Shown: one piece after another, positions 1 through 9,200 of the stretch
Position numbering within the stretch: position 1 is the stretch's first letter
How the letters are laid out: every line of letters starts with the position of its first letter
Assembly (NCBI GenBank): GCA_002887195.1
Contig: PJAB01000404.1
Span: 1 to 27,597 of the forward strand
Length of the DNA: 27,597 bases
Direction of reading: 5' to 3'
Source of the DNA: Chrysochromulina parva
Taxonomy: Eukaryota > Haptophyta > Prymnesiales > Chrysochromulinaceae
Program-made: the position numbers and the translations under genes
Notes under the pieces: model-generated
Told to the model about the DNA's origin: nothing
Seen by the model: only the letters and a program-made list of their open reading frames with translations
Database searches by the model: none

Positions 1-115
1 CGTGCGGCCACATCAGGCAGGGTCACCGCTTCCCATCCGAACAGCGAAGTTAAGCTGCCTCGAGTATCGGTAGTACTGCGGTGGGGGACCACGCGGGAAG
101 GCGATATGCTGCACG
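1..115 (+). rRNA. 5S ribosomal RNA
   Basis: The sequence has the eukaryotic 5S layout. The conserved AAGTTAAGC is at about 48-56, the GGTAGTACT element at about 69-77 and the GGGGGACC...GGGAA arm at about 84-98. The 5' end CGTGCGGC pairs with the 3' end around GCTGCACG (about 108-115) to close helix I. One or two 5' bases may lie outside the window, so the gene is complete or nearly so. A T-rich Pol III terminator follows at once. 5S rRNA is a component of the large ribosomal subunit and is transcribed by Pol III from internal control elements. The next protein gene starts only about 110 bases downstream on the same strand. Confidence 0.93.
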
Positions 116-128
116 TTTTAAGTTTTTT
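116..128 (+). terminator. Pol III T-run terminator of 5S rRNA
   Basis: TTTT directly follows the closing helix of the 5S gene and a second run of six T follows at 123-128. T-runs of four or more are the normal Pol III stop; the second run is probably a back-up. Confidence 0.8.
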
Positions 129-224
129 CCTGCACTTTCCATACCTTTCTCTTCCTTCTTTTGAAAAATGCTTTTAAAATCACGAGTTCGCCGGTTCCAT
201 TCACAGCGCGTCGCGTGAAGGAAA

Positions 225-1460
225 ATGGCGCCGCGTCTTCTGACCGTCGTGCTTGCGGCGACATGCGCCCTCGCCGCGTCGCAAACGAACCAATCCGCGT
301 CGCAAACGAACCAATCGACAAGCGCATCGCAAACGAACCAATCGACAAGCGCGTCGCAAACGAACCAATCGACAAGCTCGTCGCAAACGAACCAATCGAC
401 AAGCGCCACTTCCGCCCCTCCTCCCTCCTCCCCTCCGACGCCCCCCCTCCCTCCGTCGCCGCCGAGCGACCCACCATCGCCGCCGAGCGCACCCCCAGCA
501 CCCACCACGGACATCATCCTCTGCCGCACTCCTCAGGAGTGCGGCATCATTCAGGAACCCGCCAACTGCGGCAGTATCGGCGGCCAGGTGCGGGTCGGCG
601 ACGAAGTGACTCTCTGCATGGGCTTCCAGCCATCCAACGGCAGTGCCGCCAACGGCGGCAAGGTGCTCTTCCGCGTCAAGGTGGACTCCTTCTCGAAGCT
701 GCGCGTCGACACACGTGCGCGCGCGCCGCCCCTCCCCCGCACACGCCACCGCTCTGCAAGCGCCCGTGTTGCGCACGTGCGTCCCGGCCTCGCTTTCGCG
801 CTCGACCTCACGCGTATAAGCGCATGTGTCCCCCGGCTGCTCTCGCGTCACCCCGCAGTGCGATCGCTCATGGGTGAAGTGTGGAGCCCGCTCAAGCACA
901 AGTACAGCTCGATGTGGGTGGGCCTCAACGGGCGGCGCACCATCGGCCAGCATGCCGGCGTGGTGACGGGCCCGGGTACATGTAATGCCACCGCGGCTCT
1001 TCAAGGCGACCCCGGGAAGCGTTGCTATGGATGGATCACCCACAACAAGCCGGTCATCACGGAGGATTTCGACCTCTCGAATGGGCTCACGGCCATCGTG
1101 CACCTCGAGAAGGGCGTTGTCAACCGGATCGTGTGGGATAGCAGCTGCAACCTGTGCAAAGCCAGATCCACTGTTGTGACGTGCCTACACGACCGCACCG
1201 ACATTGTGTGCCCAGGTGGCGAACAATGCAAGGACTGTTACGCGCGCATCCCGCAAAACGGCTGCACGAGCGAGAGCGAAGTGTGCGCGCCCCACGTCTA
1301 CGTGGCGTGGCTCGGCACGGACAGAATGGGCACGCCGATGCTCAGCGCTGGCTCGGTGCTCTCGCGCTTCGCTGAAGGCTCCTTGGCCCAGTTTGGGGAT
1401 CAGCTGTACGAGGACATCCAGGAGCTTGGCCAATCGTGCAGGGCTGCAGAGAGGTGCTAA
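225..1460 (+). CDS. Secreted Cys-rich protein with NQS repeats and Pro-rich linker
   Basis: Family not recognised. The frame starts at an ATG with a clear signal peptide (residues 1-18, basic start, hydrophobic core, ALA before the likely cleavage). Residues 19-61 are five SQTNQS-type repeats, each with an N-glycosylation sequon. Residues 62-93 are a Pro/Ser/Ala linker like those of algal wall glycoproteins. The remainder holds about 15 cysteines, including CNLC, CKDC and paired single Cys, which suggests disulfides in a secreted or cell-surface protein. A 48-residue Arg/Pro/Ala-rich stretch (about 164-211) is unlike the rest and is better explained as an intron (715-858) that happens to stay in frame; spliced length would be 363 aa against 411 unspliced. 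The exact function is unknown. Gene existence is well supported by the signal peptide, the repeat phase and the Cys pattern. Confidence 0.75.
   Translation: MAPRLLTVVLAATCALAASQTNQSASQTNQSTSASQTNQSTSASQTNQSTSSSQTNQSTSATSAPPPSSPPTPPLPPSPPSDPPSPPSAPPAPTTDIILCRTPQECGIIQEPANCGSIGGQVRVGDEVTLCMGFQPSNGSAANGGKVLFRVKVDSFSKLRVDTRARAPPLPRTRHRSASARVAHVRPGLAFALDLTRISACVPRLLSRHPAVRSLMGEVWSPLKHKYSSMWVGLNGRRTIGQHAGVVTGPGTCNATAALQGDPGKRCYGWITHNKPVITEDFDLSNGLTAIVHLEKGVVNRIVWDSSCNLCKARSTVVTCLHDRTDIVCPGGEQCKDCYARIPQNGCTSESEVCAPHVYVAWLGTDRMGTPMLSAGSVLSRFAEGSLAQFGDQLYEDIQELGQSCRAAERC
279..407 (+). repeat. Tandem repeat encoding SQTNQSTSA units
   Basis: Five units: one of 21 bases, then four of 27 bases, nearly identical at DNA level (core TCGCAAACGAACCAATC). 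The unit is a multiple of three, so copy-number change would keep the frame. Each unit carries one NQS sequon. Confidence 0.95.
715..858 (+). other. Probable in-frame GT-AG intron (144 nt)
   Basis: GT at 715-716 follows the codons for VDT, and a pyrimidine-rich tract ending CCCCGCAG stops at 858. Joining 714 to 859 keeps the frame (C plus TG gives Leu, then RSLMGEV). The length, 144, is divisible by three and the segment has no stop, so retention would insert 48 residues. Its translation is Arg/Ala/Pro-rich and lacks the Cys/Gly character on either side. There is no transcript evidence; this is an inference. Confidence 0.55.
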
Positions 1461-1802
1461 ACCGCGCCCTTCTGTCCGTGGCGTGACGAGGAGCTCTGCA
1501 CCGAGTCATGATGCGCCAGCCTCAGCATGTGACCATGTGTGTGCCGTGCTGGATGACTCGCTGGTTTTACGACGTCGTCGTGTGCGTCTGTGCGTGGCCG
1601 TGTGCGAGCAGCGACTCTGTGCGTGTCGTTGTGGCCTGTGGCTCTCGTTTTGCATCGTTCCGGGGGACGGGTGGTCTTTTTTGTTGAGCTCTGTCTCCGA
1701 GCGCAGGGCACAGTGTTTTCGCATGTGAGGATGTGGGTCCGAGTCGATTTTTAATATTTTACTGAAGATATTTGGCTGTCGGTCCTCGGCACCTCCACCA
1801 TC
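1461..1802. other. Intergenic, no gene seen
   Basis: This is the 3' flank of the secreted-protein gene and the 5' flank of the SDR gene. It contains GT-rich sequence without coding character and an AT-rich patch at about 1748-1771 (TTTTTAATATTTT), about 40 bases before the SDR ATG, which may be a core promoter element. No RNA gene or conserved motif was recognised. Confidence 0.5.
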
Positions 1803-3056
1803 ATGGTGTTCTCTAGCCTACACCTAGGATTCCTACGGATGACATTCCTACGGATGACACCGAGCTCCCGCGTCCCGGGACAGGACCACCTTGACGCACT
1901 CATGAGCCTTAACAACATGCACACCGCAATTCACATCAAGGGCTTCGTTGCAGATGGCTTCGTTCACGCCTCTTCGAAAAACATGCACGCATCTGTCGCA
2001 ATCCTGGGTCTCTCTGCTGCAAGCGGTGTCGTCCTCGGGCCCAAGTCAACGAGCAGCGATGTGTTAGCCAAGTTCCGTGAAACCGGTTTCGCCCTCGGAC
2101 CCAAGTCAACGGGCAGCGACGTCCTGGCCAAGTACCGTGCCAAAGGCCTTCCACCATACGTCGAACGGGGAGGCACCGCAGTAGTGACGGGGGGGAATTC
2201 GGGACTCGGCTTGCAGTCCGTCGCAGTTTTGCTTAAGGCCGGGTGCCGTGTCGTGCTGTGCTCTCGCGATGCGAACGCGGGACGGGCCGCACTCGCATCA
2301 CTCGAGGGTGTCGATACCTCACGGGCTCGGGTGCAGCAGCTCGACCTCGCTGATCTGAACTCGATCGCGGCGGCACACAAGGAAATTGCCGAGACGGAGA
2401 GGTCCATCTCGTTGCTACTGAACAATGCTGGCGTCATGGCGTGTCCGCAGCAGCAGACCAAGCAAGGCTTCGAGCTGCAGATCGGCACCAACCACATCGG
2501 CCACTTTGCCCTCACCCGCCTGCTCCTGCCCTTCATGGAGCCCGACGGCCGCGTCGTGACAGTTGCGTCGATTGCCCATGGCATGGGGGAAGTCGACGCG
2601 TCCGACCTCGACTTTGTGCGGCGCAAGTACACCAAGTGGGGGGCGTACGGGCAGAGCAAGGGCGCCAACATCCTCTTCGCCAAGGGCCTCGCGGACGAGC
2701 TGCTCAAGGCAAACTCAGAGATCGTGAGCGTGTCGCTGCATCCTGGCGTGATCGCCACGCCGCTCTGGCGCCACGGCAACTTTTTGGCGACGTGGCTGAT
2801 CAGCAAGGTATACTGCGACAAGGACGAGGCGCAAGGCGCGTCGACGCAGCTCTATGCCTGCCTTGCGCCCGCCGAGGCTCTGCCGGCCGGCGCTTATTTG
2901 ATGGACTGCGCCCTCGCCATGCCAAACGCCGCGTGCGCTGATGAGACGGGGAAGGCGCGGAAGGCCCTGTGGGAGGAGACCGAGCGTCGCATCGCGGCGG
3001 CAGGCCTCGCGCTGCCCAACACGCTGCTTGGCGGCGCAGGCAGCTCGCCGCAGTGA
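1803..3056 (+). CDS. Short-chain dehydrogenase/reductase, TIC32/retinol dehydrogenase-like
   Basis: Classical Rossmann-fold SDR using NAD(P)H. The nucleotide-binding motif TGGNSGLG is at residues 129-136, NNAG at 207-210, the structural Asn in GTNHIGHF at 230, catalytic Ser at about 256 and the YGQSK active site with Tyr282 and Lys286. LLNNAGVMACP and SLHPGVIATPLWRH resemble plant TIC32 and animal retinol dehydrogenases/WWOX, so the substrate may be a retinoid, sterol, lipid or pigment-like carbonyl; the sequence does not fix it. The core starts near residue 122. The 120-residue leader is unusual: it contains a duplicated 20-residue segment and a mildly hydrophobic stretch (about 61-78) after Met61 (position 1983). 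It could be an organelle leader or translation could begin at an internal Met. A cytosolic or plastid-envelope site are both possible. Confidence 0.9.
   Translation: MVFSSLHLGFLRMTFLRMTPSSRVPGQDHLDALMSLNNMHTAIHIKGFVADGFVHASSKNMHASVAILGLSAASGVVLGPKSTSSDVLAKFRETGFALGPKSTGSDVLAKYRAKGLPPYVERGGTAVVTGGNSGLGLQSVAVLLKAGCRVVLCSRDANAGRAALASLEGVDTSRARVQQLDLADLNSIAAAHKEIAETERSISLLLNNAGVMACPQQQTKQGFELQIGTNHIGHFALTRLLLPFMEPDGRVVTVASIAHGMGEVDASDLDFVRRKYTKWGAYGQSKGANILFAKGLADELLKANSEIVSVSLHPGVIATPLWRHGNFLATWLISKVYCDKDEAQGASTQLYACLAPAEALPAGAYLMDCALAMPNAACADETGKARKALWEETERRIAAAGLALPNTLLGGAGSSPQ
2034..2153 (+). repeat. Tandem duplication in the SDR leader
   Basis: Two adjacent 60-base copies (2034-2093 and 2094-2153) encode LGPKSTSSDVLAKF... 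and LGPKSTGSDVLAKY.... They differ at several mostly synonymous sites, so the duplication is not brand new and the peptide appears to be kept. Confidence 0.85.
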
Positions 3057-3236
3057 TTGTGATACGGATGAATGGTTTTTCTTCTTTTGTCACTTATTAT
3101 AGTTCCATATGTTGAGAGTTTTTGAGAGCAGAGGCAACCCCTACTGACTTACCGGTACTTGCATGCACCACGACGCATCTTTCATGAAGAACAGAGTTTG
3201 GATCGAGACCTACCGAAAAGACAGTACTTGCCGTAG

Positions 3237-6200
3237 ATGTGGCAGCACCCGGCCGTGCTACCGCGCTGGACGGCACCACTGCCCCCACCCGAAATGACCA
3301 ACGACATCATCATCGTTATCCCAACGCTCGACGTGCATGTGGGCCCGAAAGCCACTGCAGAGCCACTTGCCGCCACCCTGCCAGAGGCCGGTGCAACGAC
3401 CCCCGCTGCCAAGGCCTCAAAGCGGCAGCACGGCACGGGTCGGCACAGCAGCCCGGCGTGGCCGCCTCCGAGTGGTCGCAGCAGCAGCAGTAGCAGCCTC
3501 GCCAAGCCCGGGCTCGCCCGTTCCCAAACGAGCATTGTCCTCAGCGTCAGCAACCACGCTTCCGCTACAGGTGCGCGTGTAGGCCTGAGCGCGTGGGACA
3601 CGAGCGACTCGCCACGAGCGAGCTTCCGCGCGCGAGCTGCCACGAGCGACTCGCCACGAGCAAGCTTCCGCGCATCCGCGCACCCGGCGCGCACATCGCC
3701 AAAGAAGCAGGGCAGCAACAGCGCTGTCGGCAAGCCGAGCGGAGTTCGTCGACGCAGCACCGGAGCCAAGCGTGACGGCGGTGCGGAGCCGCAGCCCTCG
3801 GCAGCCGCGGCTGTCGACCCGCACGTGCGCTGCGCGATGCTGCTGGACGAGCTCATGCGCCACCGCGCGCCGCGAGCGCCGCCGCCCGCGTCGATCGTGC
3901 CCAGTGCCGCCTGGGCCACGCTCGACATAAGTGATGGGTGGGTGAGCTTCGAACAACTATTGATACAGCTCAACAGCGCGGCGCTGCACGAGCTCGTCAT
4001 TGGCCCCCCCGAGCAAGTGCGCGCGCCGCCCTGCGCATCAGACGCGCCCGTGTACACCGAGGCGATGCTGCGCGACGTGCTCGCCACGTACGAACATGGA
4101 CTTGTCATGGGAAGGTCATCCCTCGCTCCGCCGGTAGCGTGGTCCCACAGCGGTTCGTCGGAAGCCGCAGCGGCGGCCGGTGGAGTGCTGGCGGCCGCGT
4201 CGATGGCCGCCGGGCCTGCAGCGGCCAGTTTGTCAGGCGGCGGCAGCGGAGCGCTACTGCGTCCCGATCTGCAATTCCAATGCAGCGTCGGTGAGGCGCT
4301 CGCAGCGCCCTCGATCGTGGCGAGCCAGTTTTATCGGCCCTTTGATGGCCTTGGCCGCCGAGATGCTAAGCTCTTGATGCCTACTAGGACCAATGAGGTG
4401 GCGGCTGCCTTTGGCTGGCCGCCGGCGGCTAGCGAGCCTCGCACGCTCCCGACGATCGGGATCGGCAGCCGAGGAAGCGTGAGGGCGCCGAGCCCTCTGT
4501 CTGCTGCGCGCGCTCCAGAGCGTGCCGTGCATGGATGGTATGGTGAGCAGCTGCCGAGGATCCTTCGTGGCGGGCTCACACGCATGCTGCGTCATCGGAC
4601 GCCCCTCGTGCGCACGCCGCTCGAGCGTGCGGCCGAAGCAGCTGCCCGCGCCAGCGGAGGACTCGAACGCGGCACGCATGCGGGCCGGTGGCGACCTGTG
4701 GGGAAGGGATCAGGCGCCGTGGTGAGCACTTGCATGCTGGGCGAGGAGGAACGCGGCCCGCATGCGGGCCGAGGCAGCGGCAGAGCGGCTAGCAGCTTCA
4801 GCAGCAGCTTCAGCAGCAGCTTCAACAGCAGCAGCTTGAGCAGCAGCAGCAACCTTGCTGCCGCCGAGGCGTCCGTTTATTACGACGAGGAAAACGGGCT
4901 GCTACTGCCTTCACGTGAGAGCGATGCGGCTGAGGCAGCTGCGGCGATGTCGGCAGAGAGGAACGTCGACCGCGGCAGCAAGCAGCTCCCCTTTCGTCCC
5001 TATGACACGTTTGTGTGGGTCGATGTCCACCGCGCGATGGCCGATGGGATCGTCTTCTGGCAGGGCCGCATCGAGGGGCAGCTGCTCTGCGATGGCGTGG
5101 AAGGCGATGGTGTGCTTCCCCCAGAGTACATCAGCCTCGTGATTGAGTGCAACGGAGGTCTGATGCTCGATTGGGTGATGATCCATCTGCTCGAGCAGCT
5201 CTTCCGGCACTGCGCCCGACTCGAGCTGACCTTACTGCATCAGTGCCAATCACACGCCGCCATCGCACCCGACACTGCTGCTGCCGTCGCTTCCACCGCC
5301 ACCGCCACCACTGCCGCCTCCGCCGCTGCGTTGGCTCCGCTCTTCTTCGTGCGTGCTGCGAGCTTCGATGCACAGGGTGCACCGTACGAACCAGTGCTGG
5401 CGATGCTCGGGGAGGCTGGCGTGCTGCTGTCCGAGACCGAGCGCATCCGGTCGCTCGGGATCACCATCGGAATGGATTCGGCCATCAAGGTGGTGCGCGG
5501 GCCGCTCTTTGCAGCCGTCGATGGCCGACGGCTCGACGGCAGCGCCGCCACGACGGCTGAGACGCTACGTAGGGCTGGAGGGCGCGGCAGCTGCGGCGGC
5601 GCGGTGCTCAGTGTGACCAATGCGTGTTGGGCGCTGCCTGAGTACCACACGCAGTTACTCGAGCGCGCCCAGCTTCTTTCCTCGTTCCAATCCATGCTCA
5701 AGGCATGCAGCGCACTGCAGCCGCCCGTGCCACAGCACTCGCGCCAGCATCCGTCAAACTCCTTCAACGCCGGCGGCCATGGTGCGGGTGGCAATCGCAA
5801 TGCCAACGGCCAGGGCGGCGCCCTCGGCGGGCGGCAAGGAGGCCTTCATGGCAACTCCGCCCTCGCCTCAGCTGATCCCATCACCTCTGACAATCCCGCG
5901 CCTGGCGCTGGCCAGCATGCTAGTGGCAGTCGAGGACGCGACGGAGCAGGCACCCCATTCCCTCCAGCCACTCCGGAAGGGCTCGAAGCCATCCTCCGCG
6001 AGCTCTGGGGCGCTGGCGGGCCGCTCAACAACCTAGCCATGGCGGGTCCCCGGCGTGCTAACGTGGCTTCCACGAGCACTGGTGGGCTACTTGACGTCGA
6101 GGCACACCGACTGGCCGGACTCCTGGCGGCGCTCTTCCGGCCACCACCGCCGCCCTTAAGCTCGATCAGCTCGGCTGAGCCACCTGAGTGGCCGCAGATG

Positions 6201-9200
6201 CCTGAGGCGTTGCGGGCGTGCCTGATGCAGCTGGCCTCCGAGACGGGCGCTACCGGTACTTGCGAGACGGATCACCGCATACGGATCCGCGCTGACGGGC
6301 ACGTGCAGTGCCCTGCCCACCTCGACGTCGCGGCGAGCGCCTCGAGCTTCGCCTTCGTGGCCGAGGCGGACGAGATCGGCGAGATCGCATGTTCACCGTT
6401 CGTGGAGCTACTGCAGCTGCTGCACCGCCTGCGGCAGCCCGAGACCATGAGGTTGCTCACTCCAGCCGCAACACCGCGCGGCTGGTCAGCGGCAGTGTCG
6501 GGTCAGCTGCAGCATGCGATCTACACTGACGGCGCGCCCGCTGGGATCACGTCGCCCGAGGGGTCGCCCCAAAGAGGCCATGCCGCGCATCGTGGCGGCA
6601 GCGCAAATGCGCTCAGCCCTCGCGTGCTCGCTACCTCGCTGGCCAGTAGCAGCCTCCTATCGTCACGCCTCGTGCCTCCCAGGTCGCCTCAGAGCTCAGG
6701 GGGCGTTGCACCGGACGCTCACGCCGTCGCCACCGCCGCCACCGCCGCCGCCACCGCCGCCACCACTGCCACCGCCACCGCCGCCGCCGCCGCTGCTGCG
6801 GCCGCCACCGCTGCATCGCAGGCCGCTTCAAACGCTGCGTACATGGCCGCTGCTGCAAGGGCCACGCTACTGTCCCTCGGCGACGACGACGACGACGACG
6901 AGCTCCTGGCGTTTGGATCTGCATTCGGCCGCAGTTCACCAGCCGTGCTGGCACCTCCGACGCCGGCGTCCCGGACGCTGCCGATGCCGCCCCCACCGCC
7001 GCCGCCACCGCCGCTGCTACCAGCGCTCACGCTGCCGGTGCCCCCTCCAATCAGCAGTGCGGCCGTGGTGAGGGGATCTTTTGAATCCTCACCACGGCCT
7101 TCCCTTTTTGGACGATCCTCACCTTCCCTTCCAAGACGCTCTCCTCGCTCCCGCTCCTCACCGTCGCCCTCTCCGAGATCCTCTAGCCCACGACAGTTGC
7201 TCTCCCCCCGCAACCTGCGGGCCGCCAACGCCACTCCGCGCCAGCGCCCATGCACCATCGGCGTCGGCAGCGGCAGCGGCGATAGCGGGATCTCCACCCA
7301 AGCGCGCGGGGAGAAGCTTTCCCCTCGCACGGATAGCAACAGGAGTGCCCACGACAGTACGGGCTCGCGCGTGCCACCCTCCTCCTCCTGGCTTCACGGC
7401 TGGCGGCCGCTCGAGGTGCCGCAGCACGGCAGCTTGTGCTCCTCGGCCATCCTCGCCGACGTGCGCGGCATGGTATGGCTCCTCGACTTCAGCGCTGCAG
7501 ATCTGCCCGCGACGAGCCCGCTGCTCGATGCGGCCTCGCTCGTGTGCGAGATGCTGCTCGAGTGGCAACCGGTGCCACTCGAGCTCTCCGAGCTCCGCGG
7601 CGCCTCGGCGCACGAGCTCTGCGAGCAGTTCCAGCTGAGTGAGGCGGCGGCCGTGCGCTTGCGCTTGCACCTCCGAGAGTGCGAGAGCATCGGCGCCCTG
7701 CACGCCGGCTGTGCGAACGATGATGAGCTGTGGGGAATCTTGCCGAGGATCGCAGACGAGAAAGGCAGCCTGAGACGCTTGCAAGAGGCCACTGCCGTTG
7801 TGGACGCCCTGCTTGCTGACAGCCCTGCCACAGCCGAGGAGAGCAAACAGCCAAGCACGGAGGACAAGAGCGCTCATGTCCGCGCGGAGCATGGGGGCAT
7901 GCAAGTCGATGCATCCCCTGCAGCTGCTCGACGGCGGATGGCAAATGCATGCGGCAGCAACGGGCCAGTGAACACAACGGGCGGCACCAGCAGCACAACG
8001 CCTCAGCTCTGGAAGCTCGGCCATCGCTCACCCCCTGCCGAGTGGACAGCGCACGCTCAGCATTGCTTCAAGCTCTGCATCACGGTGCTCTCCCTCGCCA
8101 CCGAGCTGACTGCCAAGAGCTCGCAGGCAGAGGCGCTCGCGGCGGAGCTCGCTCGTGGCTCTTCCCTCCCGGAGCCTCCCCCTGGTACCCACTGCGAGTC
8201 CTCCGCTACATGCAACCCGAGCGACCTCCACATTGCCAACCTGCTCTTCCCGATGCTGGGTGGTGCGCTGCGTCGGCTACTGCTGCCCACACTCGGCAAG
8301 TGGCAGAAGCGCCTCGCGTGGCACATGGCGCGCTCCATCGCACAGATGCTGCACACAGCCCTGCACACACCGCCCACAATCCCGCCCGAGCTCGGCACGG
8401 TGCGACGGCAAGAGGTGCGCTTGGCCGCAGGGCAGAGGGTCGCCGTGCTCGGCGACCCAGAGTCGCGGCTTGCGGGCTCCGAAGGCTCGACGAAACTCTG
8501 CTCCGTGGTAGCGCACGTGGGCGAGCAGGAGGAGGGCGGCGGCAGCGTGTCACTCGACCGCCAGCTCACCAGAGGTGGCGGCATCCGTGCCTCGGACCCG
8601 TCGGCACCGCCATCCATGGCGCTTCCGGAGGCCCATCCCGCGCTGACAAAGCCGCAGACGGCCCGGCCACTTTTTGGCGACACAAGCGTCGAGCATAGGT
8701 TGACACTTGATGGATTGAGCCATGCAGTCTTGCCCTGGCACGTGCCGCCGGCCGATGCCATCGAGGCGGTGCTTGCAGACACGCGCATAAGTTACGGCGT
8801 GCTGCAAGAGCTCGTCAGCTTGGTGACGATGATCCCACCTGCCGACGGCGCGATCGCGGACGAGGCAAAGGGCGGCGGTGGCATGCAACGCACGCCCAAG
8901 CGTATGATCAAGGGTGGTAACGACGAGAGCGACGATGATGACGATGAGCGAAGCGATGGTCGAAGGGGCGGCAAGAGCGGGGGCAAGAGCGGCGGCGAGA
9001 GCGGCGGGTGGACGGGCCCAGGGACGCATGCCAAGATTCGCGAGACATCGGATGCGATCTGCCGCGAGCTCACGAGGCTGCAGAACGCGTCGGAGCCGCT
9101 CCGCTTGCCGATCGTATCCCTCATTGAGCGCATCAGAAAGGCCAAGGCCGACGCGGCCGACGCTCTCACACAGGCGAATCTTGCAGAGGGGATGGCGACG

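Noticed and set aside
279..407. CRISPR-like regular repeat array
   Set aside because: Repeats are directly tandem without unique spacers and are in frame within a signal-peptide protein.
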